64,000 nucleotides of DNA from Bacillota bacterium (GCA_021768085.1 JAETOJ010000006.1:61190-125189), one strand, 5' to 3'. Counted from the stretch's first letter, positions 40,037 to 48,278 are shown. Made by a program: numbers and translations. Notes: a model not told the origin generated them from the sequence alone.

Positions 40037-40876
40037 TCAAATTTGATGCAGGGCGGCGGTGGCGGCCTCTGCCATGGCGCGGCGGTTCAGGGGCCGGTTC
40101 AGGAAGTGTTCCAGGGCCAGCACCGCCTGGTTCACCAGCATGGGCAGGCCGTTCAGCGTGCTCAGGCCCCGGCGGCGGGCCTGGGCCAGAAGCTCGGTCT
40201 CCGCCGGGTGGTAGATCAGGTCGAACACCCCGGCGTCCGGGGGCAGGGCGTCCAGGAAGGAGAACTCCTCGAACTGGCCGGGACAGCCTGCCATGCCCAA
40301 ATTGGTGCAGTTCACCAGCAGTCGGGACTGGGCTGTGCGGCGCGCCAGGGTATCAGGGTCAAAGGCGGCGGGGATCAGGCGGCCCAGGCCGTCCAGGGCA
40401 CACAGGGCGGCGGCCCGCTCCGGCGTGCGGTTGCAGACGAATACCCGCTCCGCTCCGGCCTCCACCAGGGCCAGGGCCACCGCTTTCGCTGCGCCCCCTG
40501 CGCCTAAGAGGGTGACGGTGAGGCCCGCTGGGTCAAACCCCAAGCCCTCCCCTAGGGCGGTCACCGCCCCGGCTCCGTCGGTGTTGAAGCCCACCCATTT
40601 GCCATCCCGGAGACAAACGGTGTTCACCGCGCCGATGGCCTGGGCGGAGGGGTCGATGCCGTCCAGCAAGGGGATCAGATCCTCCTTATGGGGCATGGTG
40701 GCGTTGAAGCCGGTAACGCCGTTTTTCTGCGCCCAGGCCAGATAGTCCGGCAGCTCCCCCCGGCGCACTACATGGGCGGTATAGGGCACGTCCAGCCCCA
40801 GGGCGGCCAGCATGGCCCCGTGGAGGACGGGGGACTTGGAGTGGAGGACGGGGTCGCCGATGACCTGGAGTTTCAT
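40037..40876 (-). CDS. aroE: Shikimate dehydrogenase
   Basis: NADPH-dependent reduction of 3-dehydroshikimate. 279 residues: MKLQVIGDPVLHSKSPVLHG with the substrate Ser pair, the catalytic Lys in NATMPHKEDL, GFNTDGAG, and the dinucleotide loop TLLGAGGAAKAVALAL followed by CNRTPERAA. The start at 40876 overlaps the aroQ stop (ATGA), with GGAGGG upstream; the frame extends further upstream only as a shadow of aroQ. Confidence 0.96.
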   Translation of the reverse strand: MKLQVIGDPVLHSKSPVLHGAMLAALGLDVPYTAHVVRRGELPDYLAWAQKNGVTGFNATMPHKEDLIPLLDGIDPSAQAIGAVNTVCLRDGKWVGFNTDGAGAVTALGEGLGFDPAGLTVTLLGAGGAAKAVALALVEAGAERVFVCNRTPERAAALCALDGLGRLIPAAFDPDTLARRTAQSRLLVNCTNLGMAGCPGQFEEFSFLDALPPDAGVFDLIYHPAETELLAQARRRGLSTLNGLPMLVNQAVLALEHFLNRPLNRRAMAEAATAALHQI

Positions 40877-41304
40877 TGGCCGCCCTCCAGGAAGTAGTCC
40901 ATGGCCATCAGGTAGCCGTCGAAGCCGTGGCCATAGAGCTGGCCCACGCAGGCGGGGGCGGTGACGGAAATGGCCCGGAAGGGCTCCCGCTGGTCGATAT
41001 GGCTGATGTGCACCTCGTAGGCGGGCACGTCCACCGCCTTCAGCGCGTCCAGAATGGCGTAGCTGTAGTGGGTGTAGGCCCCGGGGTTGATAATGATGGC
41101 ATCGTATGCCCCGTCGGCGGCGTGGATTTGGTCGATGATGGCCCCCTCGTGGTTGGATTGGAAGCAGTCCGCGGTGGAGCCGTGGGCAGCGGCGTGATTT
41201 TGGATCAGGGCGCACAGGGCCTCGTAGCTCTGATCGCCGTAGATCCCGGGTTCCCGCTTGCCCAGCAGGTTCAGGTTGGGGCCGTTGATCACCAGAAATT
41301 TCAT
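40873..41304 (-). CDS. aroQ: Type II 3-dehydroquinate dehydratase
   Basis: Dodecameric small dehydratase of 143 residues. MKFLVINGPNLNLLGKREPG carries the active-site Asn and Arg; the catalytic Tyr is in PGIYGD and the His in EVHISHIDQREPFR; INPGAYTHYS binds substrate. It overlaps aroK and aroE by 4 nt each, so these three shikimate genes are translationally coupled. Confidence 0.97.
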   Translation of the reverse strand: MKFLVINGPNLNLLGKREPGIYGDQSYEALCALIQNHAAAHGSTADCFQSNHEGAIIDQIHAADGAYDAIIINPGAYTHYSYAILDALKAVDVPAYEVHISHIDQREPFRAISVTAPACVGQLYGHGFDGYLMAMDYFLEGGQ

Positions 41305-41807
41305 GGGGACACCTCCCGATAGATGGTGGAGACGCGCTCCGCGGCCCCCTGGGGGCCGTCCCCGCAGGGGATGATGTAGTCCGCCCAGCGGCAGTAGATG
41401 GGGGAGCGCTGCTCATAGCGTTGGAGGAAGTCCTCCCGTCCCCTCTGGGCCAGGGGGCGGGCCGACACGTCCAGCCCGTCGTAGGTTTCGCCCGGATCCC
41501 GATCCAGCCAGAACACCAGGCCGTTTTCCTTCAGGGCGGTCATGGCCTCGTCCTGGAGGGGCAGGCCGCCGCCGCAGGCGATCACCAGCCCCTGCCGCCC
41601 GGACAGCTCCCGGCACAGCGCCAGCTCCAGGGCGCGGAAATACGCCTCGCCGTCCCGGGAGAAGATGTCGGGGATGGAGCGGTCCTGCCGCTGTTCAATG
41701 AGGGCGTCGGTGTCCACCAGCTCCCGCCCCAGCGGTTGGGACAGCAGGCGGCCCACGGTGGTTTTGCCGCAGCCCATCATGCCGATGAGAATGATATTTT
41801 TCTCCAT
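41301..41807 (-). CDS. aroK: Shikimate kinase
   Basis: Phosphorylates the 3-OH of shikimate. 168 residues with P-loop IGMMGCGKTTVGR, shikimate-binding VDTDALIEQ and FSRDGEAYFRALE, Walker-B-like ACGGGLPL and the lid RPLAQRGREDF. Normal length. Follows pheA by 9 nt and overlaps aroQ. Confidence 0.96.
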   Translation of the reverse strand: MEKNIILIGMMGCGKTTVGRLLSQPLGRELVDTDALIEQRQDRSIPDIFSRDGEAYFRALELALCRELSGRQGLVIACGGGLPLQDEAMTALKENGLVFWLDRDPGETYDGLDVSARPLAQRGREDFLQRYEQRSPIYCRWADYIIPCGDGPQGAAERVSTIYREVSP

Positions 41808-41816
41808 AACCGGCCT

Positions 41817-42971
41817 CTAATCCAGGTTGGAGGGGAACCACCCCAGCACCCGGAACTCCCCGGTGGTCTGGGCCAGCTCGTGGAGGGCGTCCCCCACGGC
41901 GGGGTCGCCGGGCCGGCCGGTGAATTCCAGGAAAAACATATACTCCCAGCTCCGCCCGGGCAGGGGCCGGGACTCCAGTTTCATCAGGTTCAGCCCGTGG
42001 AGGCTGAACACGGTGAGGATCTCGTGGAGGGAGCCCGCCTCATGAGGCAGGACGAACAGGGTGCTGACCTTGTCCGCCCCGGGGCGCAGCTCCAGCCGGG
42101 GGGACGCCACCACAAACCGGGTGGTGTTGTGGGCATTGTGGTTGATGCCGCGGGCCAGGATATTCAGACCGTAGATCTCTGCCGCCCGGGCCGAGCAGAT
42201 GGCCGCCTTTGTCATATCCCCGCTCTGGGCTACCATCTGGGCCGAGCCCGCCGTGTCCGCCTGGGGCACCCGCTTCCAATTGGGGTGGGCGTTCAGGTAG
42301 TGCTCGCACTGAAACAGGCCCTGTTCATGGGAATAGACGTGTGTAATGGCGTCCAGCGACGCCCCCGGCAGGGCCATGAGGCAGTGCTCTATCCGTACCG
42401 TGGTCTCCCCCACCATGTAGCACTCGTACTGGGTGAGCAGATCGTAGATCTGCCGGATGGCTCCGGTGGAGCTGTTCTCAAGGGGCAGCACCGCGTAGTC
42501 CGCCCGGCCGTCCCGCAGGGCCAGGAAGCAGTCCTCGAACTGCTCCAGGCCGGTGGTGTCCACGGTGGGGCCGAAGAAGTCCAGGGCGGCCTGCTCGCTG
42601 TACGCCCCCGGAACCCCCTGGTACACCACCCGGGGGGCGGGTATGGGTTGGCGCAGATTGTTTTGAGCCTCCTGCCAGCGCAGCACGCCGGGGTTGTCCG
42701 GGCCCCGGCCCATGAGATCCCGCTGCTGCCGCCGGGACAGGGCCATCACCGTCTGGAACAGGGTGATGACGGCGGGGCGCAGCTCCTCCCCGGCCAGCTC
42801 CCCCTTGTTCTGGAGCAGCTGGCGCTCCCGCTCCTGATCCAGCACGGGGATGCCGTTTGCCCGTTTGTACTCCCCCACCTGCCGGGTCACCGCCATCCGG
42901 CGGCGGAACAGCTCCACCAGCTCCCGGTCGATGGCGTCAATCTCCCCCCGGAGGCGTTGCAGCTCGTCCAT
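41817..42971 (-). CDS. pheA: Bifunctional chorismate mutase / prephenate dehydratase
   Basis: Converts chorismate to phenylpyruvate for phenylalanine synthesis. 384 residues. Residues 1-90 are an AroQ-class chorismate mutase (MDELQRLRGEIDAIDRELVE). Residues ~110-290 are the prephenate dehydratase (YQGVPGAYSEQAALDFF, LPLENSSTGAI, and the NTTRFVV substrate loop). Residues ~300-384 are an ACT domain for Phe feedback (LFVLPHEAGSLHEILTVF, then LMKLESRPLPGRSWEYMFF). ATG 42971 overlaps the preceding stop (TGATG), with GGGAGG 10 nt upstream. No tyrA is in the window. Confidence 0.96.
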   Translation of the reverse strand: MDELQRLRGEIDAIDRELVELFRRRMAVTRQVGEYKRANGIPVLDQERERQLLQNKGELAGEELRPAVITLFQTVMALSRRQQRDLMGRGPDNPGVLRWQEAQNNLRQPIPAPRVVYQGVPGAYSEQAALDFFGPTVDTTGLEQFEDCFLALRDGRADYAVLPLENSSTGAIRQIYDLLTQYECYMVGETTVRIEHCLMALPGASLDAITHVYSHEQGLFQCEHYLNAHPNWKRVPQADTAGSAQMVAQSGDMTKAAICSARAAEIYGLNILARGINHNAHNTTRFVVASPRLELRPGADKVSTLFVLPHEAGSLHEILTVFSLHGLNLMKLESRPLPGRSWEYMFFLEFTGRPGDPAVGDALHELAQTTGEFRVLGWFPSNLD

Positions 42972-43459
42972 CAACGATACGCCTCCCGCAGTTCTATATA
43001 GTGCTCCGCGCTGGAGCGCAGGCCGGTCAGCTCCTCCGGCGTGAGGGGCCGGACGACCTTGGCCGGGCTGCCCAGCACCATGGAGCCGTCGGGGGCGTCC
43101 AGCTTGCCCGTCACCAGCGCCCCCGCGCCCACGATGCAGTTTTTGCCGATTTTCGCGCCGTTGAGCAGGGTGGCCCCCATGCCGATGAGGCTGTTGTCCC
43201 CCACGGTGCAGCCGTGGACGATGGCCCCGTGGCCCACGGTGACATACTCCCCCAGGGTGGTGGGAAAGACGTCCGAGTGGAGGATGGCGCCGTCCTGAAT
43301 GTTGGTGCCCGCGCCGATGGTGATGGGTTCGCCGTCCCCCCGGAGGACGGCGTTGAACCACACCGAGCAGCCCGGGCCGAAGGTCACATCCCCCACCACC
43401 GCCGCGCCGGGGAGGATCACCACGTTTTCATCGCTTTGACGCAAAGTTTTTAAATCCAT
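42971..43459 (-). CDS. Gamma carbonic anhydrase-like hexapeptide-repeat protein
   Basis: A left-handed beta-helix protein of 162 residues (GAAVVGDVTFGPGCSVWFNA, then VLRGDGEPITIGAGTNIQDG). The zinc His positions of gamma carbonic anhydrases are present (AILHSDVF, VGHGAIVHGC). The family also contains acyltransferase-like paralogues. It lies between aroC and pheA with no obvious role in the pathway. ATG 43459 has GAGGA 7 nt upstream. Confidence 0.9.
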   Translation of the reverse strand: MDLKTLRQSDENVVILPGAAVVGDVTFGPGCSVWFNAVLRGDGEPITIGAGTNIQDGAILHSDVFPTTLGEYVTVGHGAIVHGCTVGDNSLIGMGATLLNGAKIGKNCIVGAGALVTGKLDAPDGSMVLGSPAKVVRPLTPEELTGLRSSAEHYIELREAYR

Positions 43460-43490
43460 AAATAATTCCTCATTGTGTTGGAGTTTGTCG

Positions 43491-43520
43491 GCTTTCCGCC
43501 TCCCCCCGGAGGCAGAAAGC
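43491..43520. other. Hairpin between aroC and the gamma-carbonic anhydrase gene
   Basis: GCTTTCCGCCTCC pairs with GGAGGCAGAAAGC (one mismatch), 13-bp arms with a CCCC loop. No U-run follows on the minus strand, so it is more likely an RNA processing or stability element within the operon than a terminator. Confidence 0.6.
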
Positions 43521-43524
43521 ATGG

Positions 43525-44571
43525 TCAGATGCCCAGCAGCTCACAAGCTGCTAAAGCCGCCGCCGCCTCGATCACCGGCACCGCCCGGTGCACCACGCAG
43601 GGGTCGTGCCGGCCGGTGAGCTCCAGCTCGGCGTTCTCCATCCTTGCCAGATCCACCGTGAACTGCCGCCGGGCGATGGAGGGGGTGGGCCGCAGGGTCA
43701 CCTCAAACACCAGCGGCATTCCGTTGGTGATGCCGCCATTGATCCCGCCGGCACAGTTCTGCGACCCCCTGATGGAGCCGTTGCTGTCTACATACAGCGG
43801 GTCGTTGGCCTCCGAGCCCCGCATGAGGGCAAAGGCCGTCCCCGCCCCGAAGGCCACCGCCTTGACGGCGGGCACGGCGAACAGATGCTGGGAGAAGATG
43901 CCCTCCGCGTTGCAGCCGAAGTCCGGCGCACCCAGCCCGGGGGGCAGGCCGAACACGGCGCACTCAATGGCCCCGCCTACGGAATCCCGCTCGTTTTTCG
44001 CCTCCAGGATGGCTTCCTGCATCTCCGCCCCCTTTTCGTCGTTGAGGACGGGGAAGGGCTTGGCGGCGCAGGCGCGCAGGGTCTCCCAGTCCTCCAGGGG
44101 GTCGTCGTTGATCCCGTAGACGGTGCTGATGTGAGCCCCCACGGACACGCCCTTTTGGGCCAGGAGCTGCTTGGCCACCCCCCCGGCGAACACCAGGGGC
44201 GCGGTGAGCCGCCCGGAGAAGTGCCCGCCCCCCCGGTAGTCGTTGCAGCCCCCATAGCGGACGTGGGCGGGGTAGTCGGCATGGCCAGGGCGGGCCAGAT
44301 CCTTCGTTTTGGCGTAGTCCCCCGAGCGGGCGTCCGTGTTCTCAATGACGGCGCACAGGGGGGCTCCGGTGGTTTTGCCCTCGAACACGCCGGAGAGGAT
44401 TTGGGGCTCGTCCGCCTCCCGCCGGGCGGTGGACAGGGCGCTTTGGCCAGGGGCGCGGCGGGCCAGGTCGAAGCGGATGGCGTCCAGGTTCAGGGCCAGT
44501 CCGGGGGGGACGCCCTCCAGTACCACGCCGATGGCGGGGCCGTGAGATTCGCCAAAAATAGAATACTTCAA
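43525..44571 (-). CDS. aroC: Chorismate synthase
   Basis: FMN-dependent elimination of phosphate from EPSP giving chorismate. 348 residues with the signatures KYSIFGESHGPAIGVVLEG, RPGHADYPAHVRYG and NGGITNGMPL. The start is TTG at 44571, giving the family-typical MKYSIFGESHG; GAGGTGA lies 5 nt upstream, and the GTG at 44580 is inside that site. A GNAT gene and then aroA lie upstream. Confidence 0.96.
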   Translation of the reverse strand: MKYSIFGESHGPAIGVVLEGVPPGLALNLDAIRFDLARRAPGQSALSTARREADEPQILSGVFEGKTTGAPLCAVIENTDARSGDYAKTKDLARPGHADYPAHVRYGGCNDYRGGGHFSGRLTAPLVFAGGVAKQLLAQKGVSVGAHISTVYGINDDPLEDWETLRACAAKPFPVLNDEKGAEMQEAILEAKNERDSVGGAIECAVFGLPPGLGAPDFGCNAEGIFSQHLFAVPAVKAVAFGAGTAFALMRGSEANDPLYVDSNGSIRGSQNCAGGINGGITNGMPLVFEVTLRPTPSIARRQFTVDLARMENAELELTGRHDPCVVHRAVPVIEAAAALAACELLGI

Positions 44572-44649
44572 AGGGATCACCTCGTTGGTTGCCGTCTGAA
44601 TACAAAAAAGGTTGGCACAGGGTTGGTTAGCGGTTTCAAGTTCTTTTTG

Positions 44650-44675
44650 TTTCTTTTTCTTTCAAGAAAAAGAAA
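44650..44675. repeat. Palindromic repeat family A, copy 3 (GNAT 3' end)
   Basis: TTTCTTTTTCTT and AAGAAAAAGAAA (12-nt arms, 2-nt spacer), followed on the minus strand by CAAAAAG. It overlaps the last codons of the GNAT gene (WISFS). Confidence 0.75.
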
Positions 44676-45195
44676 TCCAATACCGCTGCAAATCCACATT
44701 CCGATCCGGCTCGTGGGCGGTGTTTTCGTACACGCCGCCCGCCGACAGGATGGTGCGGCGGCTGCCCTCGTTGGTGGTCTTACAGGTGATGAGCACCCGG
44801 TCAAGGCCCAGCGTCTCCTTACAGAAGGTCAGGGCCAGCCGAAGCTGCTCCCTGGCGTAGCCCTTCCGGCGCTCGTCGGGGCGGATGGAATACCCAATGT
44901 GCCCGCCGAACTGTTCCAAATACTCGTTCAAATAGTGGCGCACGTTGATCATGCCCACCAGCCTGCCGTCGGATTCCCGGACGGATAGGAACTGGGTGGC
45001 CTGTACCTTCCCCTCCGGGACGGTGGCGGGGTCGGTGTAGGCCCGCACATCCGCCAGCCACTGCTCCGGGGCGTCCGCCTGCGCCAAAGGGCCGCAGCCG
45101 TCCATGGAGCTGTCCGCCTCCTGGCACTCCCGGCGGTAGGCCCACACCTGGTCTAACCATTCCTCCGTGGGGAGGATCAATTTGATTGTGTCCAT
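44662..45195 (-). CDS. GNAT family N-acetyltransferase
   Basis: Acetyl-CoA-dependent transferase of 177 residues. MDTIKLILPTEEWLDQVWAY leads into the fold; LVGMINVRHYLNEYLEQFGG and the acetyl-CoA loop IRPDERRKGYAREQLRLAL are clear. The acceptor is unknown. It is inserted between aroA and aroC in the shikimate cluster. Its last four residues and stop are formed by a family-A palindrome, so the original C-terminus may differ. AAAGGA is 9 nt before the ATG. Confidence 0.88.
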   Translation of the reverse strand: MDTIKLILPTEEWLDQVWAYRRECQEADSSMDGCGPLAQADAPEQWLADVRAYTDPATVPEGKVQATQFLSVRESDGRLVGMINVRHYLNEYLEQFGGHIGYSIRPDERRKGYAREQLRLALTFCKETLGLDRVLITCKTTNEGSRRTILSAGGVYENTAHEPDRNVDLQRYWISFS

Positions 45196-45284
45196 AAAAT
45201 TAAGTCCTTTCGCGGCATTCTATCGAGCGGTTCTTTTTACGTTCCGGTCTGCAATACATTCGTTGCCGGGCAGATACGTTTCAT

Positions 45285-46592
45285 TCACAAGAAACAATCG
45301 TCAGCGAGCTTCAAGCTCGCGGGTCTAAGACCCTTTTGGTTACTTTTTCTCTCGAGAAAAAGTAACCCGCCCAGCCGCTCGTACTCCTCCCAGAAATCGG
45401 GGTAGGATTTGGCCACGCACTCCGCACCGTTGATTGTCACCGGATGATTACAGCGGGTGGCGGCGATGGCCGCCATCATGGCAATGCGGTGATCGTTGTG
45501 GCTGTCCACCGCCACGCCGCCCGTCAGCGCCTCTTTGCCCCGAATTTCCAGGAAATCCGGCCCCTCCGTCACGTCCGCCCCCAGGGCGGTGAGCACCGCC
45601 GTGACGGAGGACAGCCGGTCGCTCTCCTTGACCCGCAGGCGGGCGGCGTTGGTGAGGCGGGTGGCCCGGCCCGCCCGCAGGGCCGCCATGGCCGCCAGGG
45701 GGGGCACCAGGTCGGGGCAGTTGGACACGTCCAGCGCCGCGTCCGACCGGCCGCTGAGCTCCAGCACCTGATCCGCGATCACCCGGTCGCCCTGGAGGGA
45801 GCAGGGATCCATCCCGGCCACCGTCACCGGATTGCCCAGAAAGCCGGCGGCGTACCAGAACCCGGCCTGGGACCAGTCCGCCTCCACGGCGGCCTTGGTG
45901 GCCCGGTAGGTCTGGGTCCCCTGGGGGTGGTATTGAGGGGGCAAGGACAGGGCCATGGGGAACGCCACCCCGAACTGGGCCATGGCTTGGAGGGTCATTT
46001 GAAGATACCCTTCGCTCTCCAGGGGGGTAGTGGGGATCAGGACCGATGGGCCGCTCAGCAGGGGCAGGGCGAACAGCAGACCGGTGAAAAACTGGGAGGA
46101 TACGTCGCCCGGAAGCCGGTACTCCCCCGGCGTGAGCAGCCCAGACACGGTGAGCACGCCGTCCTTCTGCTCATAGAAGATCCCCTTTTCGTCGAACAGG
46201 TCGAAGTAGGGCTTCAAGGGCCGCTCCATCAGCCGCCCGCGGCCGGTGAAGATGCCGCCTCCCCGCACTGCCAGGGCGATGGGGATCAGAAAGCGCAGGG
46301 TGGAGCCGCTCTCCCCGCAGTCCAGATGGGGGTAGGCCATGCGCCGCAGGGGGGACATGGCGTTGGCCCCCATGCCCTGGACGGTGACGGTGGAGCCGTC
46401 CACGGTGAACGCCGCCCCCAGCTCCTCCAGGCAGCGGAGGGTGGCCTGGATGTCCTGGGAGAAGGCCACGTTGGTAATCACACTCTCCCCGTCCGCCAGG
46501 GCGGCGGCGATGAGCAGGCGGTGGGCCTGGGATTTGGAGGGGGGCGGAGTGACCGGCCCGGACAGGGCGGCAGGGGTGATGGTGATGTTCAT
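45285..46592 (-). CDS. aroA: 3-phosphoshikimate 1-carboxyvinyltransferase (EPSP synthase) with repeat-derived tail
   Basis: Adds enolpyruvyl from PEP to shikimate-3-phosphate; the glyphosate target. 435 residues: PPSKSQAHRLLIAAAL, DCGESGSTLRFLIPI, LPGDVSSQFFTGLL, RVKESDRLSSV and HNDHRIAMMAAI are all present. DCGESGSTLR differs from the NAGTAxR loop of class I enzymes and fits the clostridial type. The natural end is probably near EEYERLGG; the last ~26 residues (LLFLERKSNQKGL and beyond) come from a palindromic repeat. Coupled to aroB by a 4-nt overlap. Confidence 0.95.
   Translation of the reverse strand: MNITITPAALSGPVTPPPSKSQAHRLLIAAALADGESVITNVAFSQDIQATLRCLEELGAAFTVDGSTVTVQGMGANAMSPLRRMAYPHLDCGESGSTLRFLIPIALAVRGGGIFTGRGRLMERPLKPYFDLFDEKGIFYEQKDGVLTVSGLLTPGEYRLPGDVSSQFFTGLLFALPLLSGPSVLIPTTPLESEGYLQMTLQAMAQFGVAFPMALSLPPQYHPQGTQTYRATKAAVEADWSQAGFWYAAGFLGNPVTVAGMDPCSLQGDRVIADQVLELSGRSDAALDVSNCPDLVPPLAAMAALRAGRATRLTNAARLRVKESDRLSSVTAVLTALGADVTEGPDFLEIRGKEALTGGVAVDSHNDHRIAMMAAIAATRCNHPVTINGAECVAKSYPDFWEEYERLGGLLFLERKSNQKGLRPASLKLADDCFL
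45338..45367. repeat. Palindromic repeat family A, copy 4 (inside aroA 3' end)
   Basis: GGTTACTTTTTCTC and GAGAAAAAGTAACC (14-nt arms, 2-nt spacer); on the minus strand followed by AAAAG, the palindrome GGGTCTTAGACCC and the hairpin GCGAGCTTGAAGCTCGC. It is in frame with aroA and encodes its terminal extension. Confidence 0.8.
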
Positions 46593-47662
46593 AGCAGGGC
46601 CTCCAGTTGTTGCAGCAGTCCTGCCTTGGGCATTTGATAGGGTACGGCGCGGCCGATCTCGTCCAGCAGGATGACGGTGATGTCCGCCCCGGCACCCTTT
46701 TTGTCCCGGCCGATGGCGGCGGCATATTCCTCGGGGGTACAGGGAATGGACGTGGGCAGGCCCAGACAGGCGCAGGCGTCCTCAATTCGCCCCGGTACGT
46801 CCGCTGGCGTGATGCCCAGCGCCACCCCCAGCTTGGCCGCGGCACACATGCCCGCCGCCACCGCCTGGCCGTGGGTCCATTGGATGTACTGGCCCGCCAG
46901 CTCGTAGGCGTGGCCCAGAGTGTGGCCGAAATTTAGCACCATCCGCGCCCCGGTGTCCAGCTCGTCCTCGGTAACCACCTGGCGCTTGATGTCACAGCAG
47001 GTATACAGGATGTGCTCGATGTCCGCCGTCAGCGCCTCCCGGTGGGGGCGGGCGGCCAGGAAGTCGAAGAACTCCCTGTCCCGGATACAGCCGTATTTGA
47101 GCACCTCCGCCATCCCGTCCATGAACACGGGCAGGGAGAGGGTATCCAGCACGTCCGGATCCATGAGCACCAGGCGGGGCTGGTGGAAGGCCCCGGCCAG
47201 GTTCTTGCCCGCGTCCAGATCTACGGCCACCTTGCCGCCCACGCTGCTGTCCACCTGGGCCAGCAGGGTGGTGGGGATCTGGACAAAGGCCACCCCCCGC
47301 AGGACGGTGGCGGCGGCAAAGCCCGCCAGATCCCCCACTACGCCGCCGCCTAAAGCCACTACGCCGTCGGTGCGGGTGAGGCCGAAGTCCAGGAAGCCCT
47401 CCCACAGCGCCGTCAGCTGGTAGGGGTTTTTGCTCTCCTCCCCGGCGGGGACGGGGAACAGGCGGCAGTCAAAGCCGGCGGCGGCCAAGCTGCCCAGCAC
47501 GGCGTCGGCATACAGGGTTTTCACGGTGCTGTCGGTGACTACCGCCAGCTTTTGGGCGCGGGGCAGGACGGCGCGGATCCGATCTCCGGTCTGGGAGAGG
47601 AGGCCGCGCTGGATCAAGATGTCGTATTCCCGGCCGGGGAGGGCAACGGTGAGGGTTCTCAT
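46589..47662 (-). CDS. aroB: 3-dehydroquinate synthase
   Basis: NAD- and zinc-dependent cyclisation of DAHP to 3-dehydroquinate. 357 residues with VVTDSTVKTLYAD, the NAD loop VALGGGVVGDLAGFAAA, the PTTLLAQVDSSVGGKVAVD segment, and zinc ligands Glu in MAEVLKYG and His in LNFGHTLGHAYE. ATG 47662; only a weak GCGAG ribosome site. A structured RNA with its own promoter and a terminator lies just upstream (47699-47879), so expression may be set separately from aroF. Confidence 0.96.
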   Translation of the reverse strand: MRTLTVALPGREYDILIQRGLLSQTGDRIRAVLPRAQKLAVVTDSTVKTLYADAVLGSLAAAGFDCRLFPVPAGEESKNPYQLTALWEGFLDFGLTRTDGVVALGGGVVGDLAGFAAATVLRGVAFVQIPTTLLAQVDSSVGGKVAVDLDAGKNLAGAFHQPRLVLMDPDVLDTLSLPVFMDGMAEVLKYGCIRDREFFDFLAARPHREALTADIEHILYTCCDIKRQVVTEDELDTGARMVLNFGHTLGHAYELAGQYIQWTHGQAVAAGMCAAAKLGVALGITPADVPGRIEDACACLGLPTSIPCTPEEYAAAIGRDKKGAGADITVILLDEIGRAVPYQMPKAGLLQQLEALL

Positions 47663-47698
47663 AGGCGCAGCTCGCTTTCAGAAAATTGGTTGAAACAG

Positions 47699-47845
47699 GA
47701 AAAGGGGCCGCATTTCTGCGGCCCCTCGTCAAGCTGGCACCTTGGCAGGCGTACCGTTCTCCTGCATCTCTCGGGTTTCCCCTGTCATACCATCGGCGTG
47801 TGGTCGGTACGAAATCTACCACCTCAAGGCGCCCACTTATCCTAT
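47699..47845 (-). ncRNA. Candidate structured leader or small RNA upstream of aroB
   Basis: A transcript starting near 47845 from the promoter at 47851-47879 would fold with stem GGCGCCTTG/CAAGGTGCC enclosing CGTACCG/CGGTACG and a GGG-GAAA-CCC hairpin. It ends at an intrinsic terminator: GGGGCCGCA/TGCGGCCCC (47704-47725) followed by TTTT. I could not match it to a known riboswitch, T-box, 6S or SRP RNA. It could be a stand-alone small RNA or an attenuator for aroB. Confidence 0.55.
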
Positions 47846-47850
47846 CCTTA

Positions 47851-47879
47851 ATTATACCCGGATTATTCCCGTTTGTAAA
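47851..47879 (-). promoter_or_regulatory. Sigma-A promoter of the aroB leader RNA
   Basis: On the minus strand TTTACA (47879-47874), 17-nt spacer, TATAAT (47856-47851). It overlaps the last codons of the nuclease-like gene. Confidence 0.8.
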
Positions 47880-48249
47880 GGATTTTTTTGTTGCGAAGCA
47901 ACCGCCGCCACTCCTTTTCCCGGATCTTCATAAACGTCAGGACGGAATTCTTATAGCCGTCCCGATCTTGCGGGGTCACGACCCGCAGCGCGAGCCGAAA
48001 ATGCGCCCCGCATTGCGTAACCTGTTTCAGCAGCATCGCGGTGTTGGGCCGCGCGTCTGCCAGAATATAATCCGGATCCTGGATCGTGGCCGGAATATAT
48101 GCGGAAAACCTCTCGTAGTCCTGGGGATGATGGGCCTGGATATGGGCGATCCGTTCCTCCGTGATGACGACCTCGGTGGTCAGGATGCGGGGTGAGACAC
48201 AGGAATAGAGATCGAGATCCAGGTCGCATAACTTATGCACGTACACCAC
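47863..48249 (-). CDS. PBECR-like (barnase/EndoU/ColicinE5/RelE-type) nuclease-domain protein
   Basis: A 128-residue protein. ITEERIAHIQAHHPQDYERF, PDYILADARPNTAMLLKQV and the C-terminal NSVLTFMKIREKEWRRLLRN, KKILYKRE match the layout of the phage-derived PBECR domains, a superfamily of small nuclease-like toxins. A conserved His-His-Pro and the WRRLLRNKKILYK end are visible. No antitoxin gene is apparent next to it. It sits between aroF and aroB, where many Clostridia carry tyrA. Start is uncertain (GTG 48249 or nearby GTG). Less GC-rich than its neighbours, suggesting acquisition. Confidence 0.75.
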   Translation of the reverse strand: MVYVHKLCDLDLDLYSCVSPRILTTEVVITEERIAHIQAHHPQDYERFSAYIPATIQDPDYILADARPNTAMLLKQVTQCGAHFRLALRVVTPQDRDGYKNSVLTFMKIREKEWRRLLRNKKILYKRE

Positions 48250-48278
48250 CCCGCATCCACTCTATCTACCGCCCGGCG

